This document shows, piece after piece, positions 1-10,942 of a stretch of 64,000 nt of DNA. This DNA comes from Gymnopus androsaceus JB14 (taxonomy: Eukaryota > Basidiomycota > Agaricomycetes > Agaricales > Omphalotaceae). The position numbers and the translations under genes are program-made. Below the pieces are notes generated by a model. That model saw only the letters and a program-made list of their open reading frames with translations. It ran no database searches and had not been told where the DNA came from. The number at the start of each line of letters is the position of its first letter. Position 1 is the stretch's first letter. The stretch covers positions 51,344 to 115,343 of the forward strand of contig ML769540.1 in the NCBI GenBank assembly GCA_009733575.1, given 5' to 3'.

Positions 1-630
1 ATTTCCCGCTTGACGCAAGCTTCGTGCAGGCCTTGGACATTTAGGAATACAGTATCCAAAAGATGGGCTACAAAGTCGTCGCACCTCTCTCAATCCGGCT
101 CCAAGAAGGAGCTAGCTACGAAACTTGGTGCAGATATTTACCTCGATGGATCAAAGGTCGACCACGTCGAAGAGCTCCTCAAGCTCGGGGGTGCCAAAGT
201 TATCCTTGCTACTGCACCTAACGGCGAGGCTATCACTACTCTCTTGGGTGGTCTTAAACCCGGAGGCACAATGCTTACTGTTGCAGGTAAGGTCCAATTT
301 TTAAGACTCGATCTATACTGTGACTGATGAACATTCTTTTACCAGTCGCAGACCTCAAATTCAACTCCGTAGCCTTGATCAGCAAACGCCTTTCTATTAT
401 GGGATTTCCCTCGGGAGATGCCAACGATTGTGCCGACGCGATTGAGTTTGCACAAACAAGCAACGTCAAGACTATGATCGAGAGGTTTGTCATGGACTCT
501 CTCATTCTATATGCTACCAATGCTCACGTATGATCTCGTCCCTAACAGATTTCCTCTCGAGAAGGCCAATGAAGCGTTCAACAGGATGCACAGTGGTCAA
601 GCCAACTTCCGTGCCGTGTTGATTCCTTGA
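1..630 (+). CDS. Alcohol dehydrogenase, medium-chain (MDR), C-terminal part
   Basis: This is the 3' end of a zinc-type MDR alcohol dehydrogenase, which interconverts alcohols and aldehydes with NAD(P). Readable pieces are GLGHLGIQY (Rossmann start, from 29), MGYKVVA (63), SQSGSKKELATKLGAD, then LKPGGTMLTVA, KRLSIMGFPSGD and the family C-terminus ending RAVLIP (stop 628-630). Two introns, at about 286-345 and 486-548, have GT and AG ends, and the splices keep phase. The segment before base 120 needs three frames to be read (frames of 29, 63 and 94), so it holds roughly a 2-nt loss and a 1-nt gain. That means a decaying gene or base-call errors. The gene starts outside the window. The family call is firm; substrate is unknown. 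Confidence 0.8.
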
Positions 631-1318
631 AGAGTACATATTGTAATGCTTACCTCCGCAGAGATAGATAAAGTGTTGTAACAACTATAACCTGGTTTAA
701 TGCAGAACTCAAGTTGGGGATTGAGCTTGCCGAATCGGCAAGTGAAAACACGTCTAGTCACACATGAGTTACGCGCACTTGTTTACCACTATCTTCGCGG
801 TGATTTCTTGCATCCACACGCTCTTTACGCTCTAAATCTTTTGGATTGAAACGTGGTATCTCTATTTTACCATTCCCTGTCCACTATAAAATGGGCCCGA
901 CACCAATTGGCCGAGATTACGCTGGTGATTACTAGACATGTCGAATAAATGTTATGTTTCGTTTACAAAGAGTTCATGGTTTCAATAAGCGTAAAAATGA
1001 ACGAATGTCGACCGGTGGAAGTGGTGTAACGGCAAAAGATCCAACTCGAGCTCGCGTTGATATGCAACTAAATGACGCTACCTCAGCGTTTGCTTTCAAG
1101 TTTTGGCATTTGTTTTCTGTCTCTGGTTAAATATGATATTCTGAACGAACGAAAGTCGACTCTAGTACTGACAGTAATCTGTACCTCGAAAGTGATCTCT
1201 TGAGCTACAAGAATTTCCAAAGACCATCCCGAAAATGACTGTAACATTGCTTGAGCGACGTGACTTGTGCAGAAAATACATAAACCCAAAATTACAAGAT
1301 GTACCCAAAATCAAAAGA
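631..1318. other. Intergenic; from about 879 the left edge of the duplicated segment
   Basis: I see no coding exon here. From about 879 (TGTCCACTATAAAATG) the sequence matches 6513 onward, so the duplication includes about 440 bp of flank 3' of the minus-strand ubiquitin gene. Confidence 0.5.
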
Positions 1319-4023
1319 TTACATGTACGGCGGGGGCGCCACACCATGAAGGCCACAAACCCTATCCTCGTCAAGTAGCATCGTTATAACCTTATCACTC
1401 CCTGCCTCGAGTCCTCCAATCTGGCTCTCTGACTCCCACCAATTGCCTTCACTCCCGCCTCCCATCGAAACCTTCGGAAGAGGCTTATCATATCCAACGT
1501 ACTGTATTACTTTCTTCTGACAAACCATGCACTTGCTGCCTGACATGATTCCTTCACCAAAGCATTCTGCGCAAGCTGGATGGCTACAAGGACGGCAGAC
1601 GCATGTGGATTTGCGTAGCGAGTGTCCTGGACAGTCGGGTGGTGACTGTGGATTGATCAAAGTTTTGGTAGGGTGGAGCACCAGAGTTGTCTAGCTCGGT
1701 AATGGACTGGATTTTATTGAAGACACCAGTTGGTTGAATTGTAGGCAGATGCTCATCGTAGAGAGGAAACCAGGGATATTTATGAGCCCTGTAGACTATA
1801 GTCAGATGATGTGTAAGTATAACTACTAGAAGAATAAATGTGGAACTTGCGTGCTGGTGTGATAGGCGTCAATGGACATATTACAGCCAGTAATTACCTG
1901 AGAGGAAATCGTCGGAACCGTAAGTCAGTACTGGCAAAATTATGAAATGACTTACTTCCCATGCTGCCGTGGAGACAGTATGAATAAAAACTCGACACGG
2001 AGCCTCCTCATCATATATCACTGGCGAATATTTGTCCTCATAAATCTTCTGTGTTATTCTTCCCCATGGCGGCAATGCCCATTCGCCCATCTCCAAGGTC
2101 GTATAAGCTGCAAAAATACTACCATGACCATTGATTTCTAAGCTGGAAACGAAAACTAGCTGACCTCCTCCACGTGGCAACCTAAGAACAAGGTGAAGAG
2201 TACTGTTGTGTTGGATATTGTAGTCTGAAACCAACAACATTATCAATAATCATATCCACCGCAAGAAAAATTCTGGACTTTTACCAGAGAGTTTCCTGCC
2301 ATTGTCAAGTTGTTTTCCTGCCCATATGAGACTCTGCTGATCCGGATGAATATTTTCCTGTCCTTGAATCTTGTCCTTGACTTGGTCGATTGTATCACTG
2401 CTCGAGACCTGGACAATAGTTTCTTTGCCAGTCAACGTCTTCACAATAATATGCATACCATAGTAAGCCTATATCAAGAAGGTCCTAAACGTGGTTGTTG
2501 GAGGATATTGGTTCCGTCGTGGTACCATACATGAAGAACTGGTTCTGTCGTCGCAAACTGAGCTAGTTGACGAAGGGTATCTGAGGAAACTGCCTGGATA
2601 AAGTGACAGTTTTACTCAGAAATCTGTATAATCCAATACAAAAACCTATACATACGCCGAAGTCCATTGAGATCTTTTGCATTACGCTTGATATTAAGCT
2701 GCGTAGGGCTTTTGTCCAAGCGCAGCTGTGTATGAGCGACCTTGAACAAAGATAACCTTATCGATTAGAGGCGGGAAAACATCGAATCTGAATGCCTCCA
2801 TTGGTAGTGTTGGCTAGCTGCTCCTCGAATCGTATATCCATATCCAGAGCTTCATCGCTACAAACTAGTCGGAATGAGTAGAAGGTATGGATCGGAGACT
2901 ACAAAAGTAACATACTTGACGCACAACTCCTGGTTCCGTAGCAATGCCATCGAGCCATGGCTGCTGCCCGCCCACGACATAATCTTGCTGTCCTTTCACC
3001 GGTGCTCTTCGTCGTTGCCACCAGTGATGGCGTTAATACCGCCAGCTGAGATCTTGATTGCACAATGATCTATTGAAGCGAACATTAACCAAGTTCAGAA
3101 AATACCACGATGACACGTACGCCCGCTAATTCTGATCCATAGTGCTCACGTTGGAACAATGGCTGGATGGATTGAGTTAAGATCGGATATAATGTCAAGC
3201 GAGGTAGAGATTACCATGATGTAGCCTCCACGCTTCTTAATATGGTCGCGAAGGGAGGATAATGATCCTGAGCCTTCACGATGGGGAATGTGCCAGAGCC
3301 CTACTTAGTACTTTAGTTCAAGTTGTCGATAGATTTTTGAACAAGTTCAACGCACTGGAGGCAAGGCATACTTGGTGCTACTGTCGCATTATCTGGCACA
3401 CGGAGAGTACGGTTGAACTGAAAACTGGCTTGTCCAACAGTGATAGTAAGTTCGGACCACTTCCACAGTATTGTGTCTTCTTGTCAGACAGCCGATCTTG
3501 ACATATTGTAGTTACGCTTGACTTACTGCACGAGTTAGCTGGGGAAAGTCCATGTAGCGCCGATAGTCCTTGTAGTAAGCGCGCGAGTGGTTCATTGCTA
3601 CAAATAATATTCAGTCTGGGTTATCTTATGGATTATAAGTTCTCGAATCTAACGCTGTTGATCTTCAAACCACCAGGAGAAGAAGGATTATAGCTCGAAG
3701 ATCCAGTCGTGACAGTTAGAGTAATGGGACTAGCAGGATTGATGCGATAAGTTTTCTGAGGAGTGGTCAGTTGCGGCAAATATTTAAGGCATATTAGACG
3801 TACTTACCAGCAGGAAAATCCATGTTAACGAGGGCTGAATGATATGCGCCAATTTCTCAAAAGGGGTATCGAGTGGCAACTCTGCTTGGGCTGTACTATT
3901 GAAATCACCCTCAGGCGTAGAACGTATGATGTTAAGCGTAGTCAATATACAGGCTTCCATCTTGAAGATGAGAGGACAGAACAAAACGTGCATAGCAGGA
4001 CCTCGGAGACTCCCGCCAAACAT
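1319..4023 (-). pseudogene. Ubiquitin-domain/zinc-finger protein, tandem copy A (frame-damaged)
   Basis: This minus-strand multi-exon gene reads from an N-terminal segment near 3993 (IFKMEACILTTLN) through an [14 protein letters not shown] central domain. An internal ubiquitin domain (2456-2160: [12 protein letters not shown], then [16 protein letters not shown]) follows, then a C-terminal Cys/His cluster ([15 protein letters not shown], then CMVCQKK). The ubiquitin intron (about 2220-2285) splits the LSG/DYN region. Lesions relative to copy B are a missing T near 3832, which shifts frame after HIIQP, a three-base P insertion in RLPRGG, and two compensating indels near 2070-2090. A RING-like zinc site beside ubiquitin suggests a ubiquitin-pathway role, but that is inference. 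The start codon is not certain. Confidence 0.6.
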
Positions 4024-4059
4024 TGTCGGGAAAAGCGTCTTTTACGCGCTTTCGGTGAT

Positions 4060-4230
4060 TTTCGTGTACCGTCCTATTATAGCGTCTTTTAGGCCAAAAT
4101 TTCTGCATCCGTTTTTTTCTTTTCTTTTCTTTGGTTCACGTGACTGTCCCTGTCCGAAATAGCGTACTCGAGCTCAAATGTATAGCGTATTTTTAGGTTA
4201 CTTGGCGGACAAGGTCTGATAGTAGTTTCC
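4060..4230 (-). repeat. Dispersed repeat with TACGCTAT motifs and a CACGTG core
   Basis: On the minus strand this reads TACGCTAT, then CGAGTACGCTATTTCGGACA, then a CACGTG-containing stretch. The same order (TACGCTATTCGACAG, then AGTCACGTGAATTC) occurs on the plus strand at 20822-20852, within a larger block of such motifs. This is probably a degraded transposable-element fragment; the family is not recognised. Confidence 0.5.
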
Positions 4231-4394
4231 GAGGTCTTGTAATAACGCGTCTTAAAATTTGTTTTCGGCGCGGAAGGAGAATACACGATCACGTGTCTGA
4301 TTCTGCCGTTTTTCATCATGACATGGACCATGCTACGATGTAAGCGTTTTTTTTCTTATTATATTCCCGATTTGATCACTTAACCTGTTCATAG

Positions 4395-6426
4395 AAACCT
4401 TTCATTGCTTATGTCTTTTCCCAGTCAGACACTACCACATTCGACTCCTACCTCAAGAATGCGATACAATCTTCTGTTACACTTCATTTTGAGGACTCTG
4501 CGGAAGGGATAAACGTCTCCAAAACCCATCTAAGTGTTCAAGGCGTACTAGTCAGAGACGCTGCTATTACTAAAATGAAACACTTGTTTACCCTCAATGC
4601 CCTGCATTATTATGCTAAAGCGGGTGGTATAGTAATCGTAGGAATTGATTTGGTCAGTCGGATGAGCATTCCTTCTGGAGATCATTTATTTAGAAAATTT
4701 GAGCCTCCATGGCGATTGGGTACGTGCAAGATATCTCATTGATTCATGATCACTTACATTACTTGCAAGGTCGTAGTTACGGACGACCGTTCATCTGAAT
4801 CGACCCATCTCCTCCGCAATGGGACTCTGCCTAGAGCGCCTTCCTGCCTCCTTCAGCGCAAGATCACAATACCTTCTCAATGTTCCCGAGTCATCGGTTC
4901 TCTACACACTATTCCCGGCCTCCAAAATTGAATCGCAAGTCTTCCCGGTCGAATTGCAGCTTCAGCGTTCATATCCATTGGAAAGGCTATTTTGGATATT
5001 CTGGCGATATTAATTCTGAAGCATCAACGACTCGGGCTATCATGGCCATCCTCCGGCTGCCTCAGAGTGCGGCTGGACCTGCCAGAGACAAGGCCGAATA
5101 ACAAAAGTTTAACTGTGAAGGGAGGAGTAGTGACCAGCAAACCTTCCACAGGTGCTACAGCTGTCTTCTATCTACTCTGAGTGTACTCGCAGAGCTGGAC
5201 ATCAACTGGACATGCATTCGTAATTGGATCAAGGTGTGGCGATACGATTAAACGAGTCTCGAATGGTGCTCCAACTACAGGAAATCTATTTGGCTCTGTT
5301 AGTCTAGCCTAACCCGCCATATCACGTAGGCGATCACGAGAAGCTGAGGTCGAGGGAAGAGCAAAGAAACATGCAGAAAAGTCCAAGATCAGACTCGATA
5401 AAGCCGAGAGATTCAAGGAGGAGGTGAGTCGCTGTTAGCATTTACGTTTATCGTAGATTGACTATTGTTCAGGGAAACTTGCTTTCAAGACCTTTCAATA
5501 TAACGATGCGATATCCCTGTATAAACGAGCCAACGAGGCTGCACATAAGAATTCCGTTTATCGACAATATGGGCTGCTAGCATATTTGAAACTCATCGAG
5601 TACGCGCCGTACGCTGTTATCCCGATTCCATGTGTTAATCTAATGCTGGTAACAGGTACGAAGAAACTGAAGAAGCAGCTCATGAAACCATTATTTTGAA
5701 CTTGCCAACATCAAAGCTCTACACGGTCTTATGCGCAAAGTAGGAGGGAGCTTATGAAGGTGAGTTGGCTGCCCTTAACGTCGGTAAAATTCTCATGCTG
5801 GTCCTGGTAGACTTTTGCACCGTCTGTGAGCTTGACCCAGATGAGCCGTCTTCATAGAGAGCGTGACGAGGTCAAGGTTATTGTCTGAGCGAGATATAAT
5901 TTCGACATTTACTGAGGCAATTGTCTCGCCTTTCGACGAGGAACCCGCGCCTGTGTCGGATTCCGATTCGGACAGCAGTGACTTTTATCATGAAGGAAAC
6001 GATATACCTTGTCGCTACCATAACCGTAACGGCTGTATGAGAGGTTCTGGGCGCTTCTATAAGCATGCTCCTGACGGATACACTACACTACACTACACTA
6101 CACTACACTACACTACACTACACTACGCAGGATGAGCTGTGAGTACTGAGACTGATTCTGATTCTCAACTTCTCTCAATGTTGCTCTACGGTGGCAGGGG
6201 TCGGAACGTGTGTGATTGATGGCTTGTTAGTAAATGCAGGCGAAGCGAAGATTGTCTCTACGCTCATTCAAAGGAATACCTTCCTGAGTAGGGTTTGGTG
6301 GACACAGAATTGAATCTTAGGGAGGCGAGGTATGAATTAGACTCGTTCAACGCTGAGAGCAGTCGTGTGGTTCGGAGGGACTTGAAGGAAAATTACGCGC
6401 GGCTGATGGTGGCTGGGAAGGCCTGA
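4395..6426 (+). pseudogene. TPR and CCCH zinc-finger protein, decayed
   Basis: Exon fragments on the plus strand read FIAYVFSQSDTTTFDSYLKN (4396 onward), a TPR segment (FKEEGNL, QYNDAISLYKRANEAAHKNS, about 5410-5615), YEETEEAAHETIIL (5660) and FAPSVSLTQMSRLHRERDE. Two Cys/His clusters of CCCH type follow: CRYHNRNGCMRG...KHAPD near 6010 and KCRRSEDCLYAHSK near 6235. A C-terminal helix, VRRDLKENYARLM, precedes the stop at 6424-6426. The frame breaks several times: GGCT is reduced to GCT after EEGNL near 5478, and there are stops near 5890 and 6290. A (CACTA)9 microsatellite interrupts it. CCCH fingers usually bind RNA. Copy B keeps only its first 130 bp. Confidence 0.6.
6081..6125 (+). repeat. 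Microsatellite (CACTA)9
   Basis: Nine perfect 5-bp units lie inside the decayed TPR/CCCH gene, just after the first zinc-finger-like cluster. Read in frame they would encode TTLHY three times. Copy number is likely to vary between strains. Confidence 0.95.
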
Positions 6427-6957
6427 GCGTTGTTAAGAGCCGCGGCGAGGGTTGGAAGTGTTGGCTCGAGGACGTCTGACGCTTCTAAGGAAACCTTTGG
6501 TTTCATCCTCGCTGTCCACCATAAAATGAGCCCAACACCAATTGCCCGAGAATTCCTATGATTACACCGGTGATTACGAATAATGTTATGTTTCGTTTAC
6601 AAAGAGTGACCATTATGGTCTCAATGAGTGTAAAAATGAACGAATGTCGACCGGTGGAAGTGGTGGAACGCCGCCGGTTGGAGCGAGTTTCTCTTTGAGC
6701 TAAGTATTGCTTTCAAGTTTTAGCTTTTATCTTCTGTCTCTGGTATGCACTAATATTTTAAGTTGCTTTCGCGGAGTGGTAAAATATGACATTCTGAAGA
6801 AAAGGAAAAGCGACTCTAAGTGATCTCTTGAGCTATAAGAATTTCGATCGACTATCTCGAAAAATGACTATGACGATTGACATTGGTTAAGCGACTACGG
6901 TGCAGAAAATACCAAAACCAAGAATTACAAGATGCACCCAAAATCATATGATTATAA
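6427..6957. other. Intergenic; left flank of duplication copy B
   Basis: No coding signal is seen. From 6513 the sequence matches 879 onward and is the 3' flank of the second ubiquitin-domain gene. Confidence 0.5.
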
Positions 6958-7036
6958 TTACATGTACGGCGGTGGCGCCACACTTCCATGAAGCCCACAA
7001 ACCCTATCCTCGTCCAGTAGCATCGTTATAACCTTA

Positions 7037-9611
7037 TTACTCCTTGCCTTCGAGTCCTCCAATCTGGCTCTCTGACTCCCACCAATTGCCTTCACTCCCG
7101 CCTCCCATCGAAACCTTCGGAAGAGGCTTATCATATCCAACGTACTTGTCGACTTTCTTCTGACAAACCATGCACTTGCTGCCTGACATAATTCCTTCAC
7201 CAAAGCATTCTGCGCAAGCCGGATGGCTACAAGGACGGCAGACGCATGTAGATTTGCGTAGCGAGTGTCGTGGACAGTCAGGTGGTGACTGTGGGTTGAT
7301 TGGAGCTTGGTAAGGAGGAACACCAGAGTTGTCTAGCTGGGTAATGGACCGAATTTTATTAAAGATACCACTCGGTTGAACTGTAGGGAGATGCTCATCG
7401 TAGAGAGCAAACCAGGGATAGTCATGAGCCCTGTACACTATAGTCAGATGATGCGTAAGTATAATTACTAGAAGAATAATTATGGAACTTGCGTGCTGGG
7501 GTGATAGGCGTCAATGGACATACTACGCCAGTAATTACCTGAGAGGAAGTTGTCGGAACCGTAGGTCAGAGTACTTGGGCAAAATTAGGAGATGGCTTAC
7601 TTCCCATGCTGCCGTGGAGACAGTATGAATAAAAACTCGACACGGAGCCTCTTCATCATATATAACTGGCGAATATTTGTCCTCATAAATCTTTTGTGTT
7701 ATTCTCCCTCCGGCAGCAATACCCATTCGCTCATCCTCCAATGTCGTATAACCTGCAAAAATATTACCATGACCATTAATTCTACTAAGCTGGAAATGAA
7801 AATTAGCTGACCTCCTCCACGCAACCTAAGCACAAGGTGAAGAGTACTGTTGTGTTCAATATTGTAGTCTGAAACCAATAACATCATCAAACATATCCAC
7901 CGCAAGCAAAGTTCTGGATTTTTACCAGAGAGTGTCCTGCCATCCTCAAGTTGTTTTCCTGCCCATATAAGCCTCTGCTGATCCGGAGGAATTCCTTCCC
8001 GTTCTTGAACCTTGGCCTTGAGTTTGTCGATTGTATCACTGCTCGAGACCTGGACATTAAGTTTTTTACCAGTCAACGTCTGCACAATAATATGCATGCC
8101 GTAGTAGCCTGAATCGTAAGGTCCCAAAAGTGGTTGTTGGAGAATATCATTGGGTCCATCGCGGTACCATACATGAAGAACTGGTTCTATCGTCGCAAAC
8201 TGAGCTAGTTGACGAAGAGTATTTGAGGAAAACTGCCTGGATAAGGTGACAGTTTACTCAGAAATTTGTAAAACTCAATACAAAAACCTATACATACGCC
8301 GAAGTCATCGAGATTTTTTCGTTAGGCTTGATATCAAGTTGTGTAGGGCTTTTGTCCAAGCGCAGCTGTGTATGAGCGACCTTGAACAAAGATGACCTCA
8401 TCAATGAGAGGCGGGAAGACATCAATTTGAATGCCTCCATTGGTAGTGTTGGCTAGTTGCTCCTCAATCGTATATCCATACCCAAGCTTCATCGCTACAA
8501 ACTAGTGGGAATGAGTAGAAGGTATGGATCGAAGACTGCAAAAGTAACATACTTGACGCACAACTCCTGGTTCCGTAGCAATGCCATCGAGCCATGGCTG
8601 GCGGCCGCCCACGACATAATCTTGTTGTCCTTTCACCAGTGGCTCTTCGTCTTGTTTCCCACCAGTGATTGCGTTAATACCGCCAACTGAGATCTTGATA
8701 GCACATTGATCTATTGAGCGAACATTAACCAAGTTCAGAAAATACCATGATGGGACTTACGCCCGCTAATTCCGATCCATAGTGCTTCACGTTGGAACAA
8801 TGGCTGGATGGATTATTTAAGAATGGGCATAATGTCAAGCGAAGTAGGGATTACCATGATGTAGCCTCCACGCTTCTTAATATGGTCCGGGAGGGAGGAT
8901 AAGTGATCCTGGGCCTTCACGATGGGGAATGTGCCCAGGCCCTACTTAGACTTTAGTTCAAGTTGTCGTAGATTTTTAACAAGTTCAACGTACTGGAGGC
9001 AAGGCATACTTGGTCGCATTATCTGGCACACGAAGAGTACGGTTGAACTGAAAGCTGGCTTGTCCAACAGTGATAGTAGAGTTGGACCATTCCACAGTAT
9101 TGTTCTTCTTGTCAACAGCCGATCTTGCACTTGTAGTTACGCTTGACTTAGTGGACGAATTGGCTGGGGAAAGTCCATGATAGCGCCGATAGTCCTTGAA
9201 GTAACGCGCAAGCGGTTCATTGCTACAAATAATCGTCAGTCTGAGTGATAGGTAATAAGTTGTCAGATCTAACGTGTTGATCTTCAAACCACCAGGAGAA
9301 GAAGGATCATAGCTCGAAGATCCAGTCGTGATAGTTAGAGTAATGGGGCTAGCAGGAGTGATGCGATAATTTTCTGAGAGCCACAGTGGTCAGTTGCGAC
9401 AAATATTTAAGGCATATTGGACGTATTTACCAGCAGGAAAATCCATGTTAACGAGTGGCTGAATGATATGCGCCAATTTCTCGAAAGGGGTATCGAGTGG
9501 CAACTCTGCTTGGGCGGTACTCTTGATATCACCTTTAGGCGTAGAACGTACGATGTTAAGAGTAGTCAATATACGGGCTTCCATCTTGAAGATAAGAGGA
9601 CGAAACAACAA
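7037..9611 (-). CDS. Ubiquitin-domain/zinc-finger protein, tandem copy B
   Basis: This is the better preserved of the two copies. The minus-strand exons give [19 protein letters not shown] and [20 protein letters not shown] at the N-terminus. A central domain ([53 protein letters not shown]) follows, then a complete ubiquitin domain (8100-7820) starting [12 protein letters not shown] and ending [12 protein letters not shown] after a spliced intron. Next come [14 protein letters not shown] and the C-terminal cluster [14 protein letters not shown]...CMVCQKKV, ending GGLEGKE at 7037. A 2-nt insertion near 7785 (ISSL to NGHG) shifts frame between the ubiquitin domain and the following segment, unless an unrecognised intron removes it. 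The function is probably ubiquitin-linked, but no family member is known to me biochemically. Confidence 0.6.
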
Positions 9612-9816
9612 GGCAAAGTGCCAAAAGTGGTTCAGCGGTAATAACGCGTCTTAGACTGTCACTTATTCAGGCGTGGCTTCGCCGCGCCGCCGGCAGGAGA
9701 ATACACGACCACGTGTCTGATTCTGCGCTTCTTTGAGATTCTTTTTTTGAGTGAAGACGATCTTACCCAATGTAAGCATTTTTCCATTGGTTCCCAATTT
9801 GATCACTCAACCCGTT

Positions 9817-9949
9817 TATAGAAACCTGTCATTGTTATTGCAGCCTTGTCCCAGTCAGACATTACCACATTCGACTCCCACCTTAAGAATGCGATACACT
9901 TCATTTTGAAGACTCAGCAGGAGGGTGCATAAACATCTCCAAAACCCTA
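9817..9949 (+). pseudogene. Truncated second copy of the TPR/CCCH gene 5' exon
   Basis: The sequence VTTFDS-type (SDITTFDSHLKNA) matches 4400-4530 and then stops at the duplication edge. No downstream TPR or zinc-finger exons follow, so this copy cannot encode a protein. Confidence 0.65.
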
Positions 9950-10585
9950 TGTGGTGTACCGGTGTTCTACATTTGCTAATTCCTCGAACATGGGCACCAT
10001 TTCAAACACCCATTTCTCCGGCGCGGCGCTAACGACTTGTTCACCCCACTTGAACCAGTAATCTTTGCCAGGATTCCACTCTTTGCGACCTAAGAAAGAA
10101 ACACGTTCGCGTCGCCGTTAGTACGAAAAAAATCCTACCGCACGGATTCGGATAAATCGGTGAAACGCAGTACAACACTTACTTGCTCGTAAAATGTACT
10201 TTTCACCTTTCAGAACGAGATTGGATGGGATTCCGGGATAAGCTAGATGGCCTAAGACGACGCTTTCGACGGCGCTCTAAGATTTCGAGGGATTAGTAGA
10301 TTAGATGACACGCAAAACGCGTCCTGATCAGTCCATACCGAAATTTCATCCGCGTAGCAAAAGAATGTCGCGCGATCGTCTACAGATGGAGAACGACTAA
10401 AAGTAGAATGAATGAATACGCAGATAAACGCGAAAAGAAAGTTGGTATATACACACTTCGAATCCAACCCAATCGACCGAACTATCACTTGAACAATATA
10501 CGCGTTTTGAATTCCCAGCTGAGGATTTTCGGGCACAAAGAGAAGAGCAACTTTCGTTGAGAGTCAGGCGAAACTTGGCTGGCAT
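9947..10585 (-). CDS. Small spliced protein, unrecognised
   Basis: Plausible minus-strand exons join in phase. RSPSVDDRATFFCYADEIS (10385-10340) is followed, after a short intron, by SAVESVVLGHLAYPGIPSNL and VLKGEKYILRAS. After another intron comes RKEWNPGKDYWFKWGEQVV, then EKWVFEMVPMFEELANVEHR and a stop at 9947-9949. The upstream exon is ambiguous: MPAKFRLTLN or a LLFVPENPQLGIQNAYIVQV segment in another frame. The stop lies inside the end of duplication copy B, so the C-terminus may have been cut by it. I do not recognise the family. The aromatic-rich KDYWFKWGEQ segment and consistent splice phases are the only support. Confidence 0.35.
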
Positions 10586-10942
10586 AACGGAGCACAGAGA
10601 TGGGGCGATGGAGGTTCAGAGGAAAGCAGAGAGGCGAGAAAAAGAAGACTACGAAGATCAGCACCATCACTCCGACTCGTCCGAATAAGGTCGACAGCTG
10701 TTGCGCGTCATGACAGCCAGCTTCTTTTCCCTAATCCGGCCAGCTAACGGCGTGCACTACAAAATAGAATGAGAGAGGGTTCGTTTTAATTTAATGTGCG
10801 AAACAGATATCAGCGAGCGTTGAAAATAGACGTGATTATAATACTGGATAGATATCAATTTCATATCAATAAGTGGTTCCGACTCCCCCCTCGTCTCCTG
10901 AGGGAGTGGAACTGCGCATATAGAGTACTTGAACAGATCCCT

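Larger units (their letters stand above)
879..4531. repeat. Segmental duplication, copy A
   Basis: Copy A carries the minus-strand ubiquitin/zinc-finger gene plus the first coding segment of the TPR/CCCH gene at its right end. It aligns with 6513-9949 in the same orientation, with scattered substitutions and many small indels. The right edge is where TCTCCAAAACCC is followed by unrelated bases in the two copies. Copy A is about 3.65 kb and copy B about 3.44 kb. Divergence is enough that the duplication is not recent. Confidence 0.8.
6513..9949. repeat. Segmental duplication, copy B
   Basis: This is a direct-orientation duplicate of 879-4531. It holds the second ubiquitin/zinc-finger gene and, at the right end, 130 bp of the TPR/CCCH gene. 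The unit between the two copies (4532-6512) is present once, so the array reads A, unique, B. Confidence 0.8.

Noticed and set aside
10485..10670. Possible ZIP metal transporter start (MVLIFVVFFFS)
   Set aside because: It looked like a transporter TM1, but nothing downstream matches ZIP motifs, and the frame stops before the next exon.
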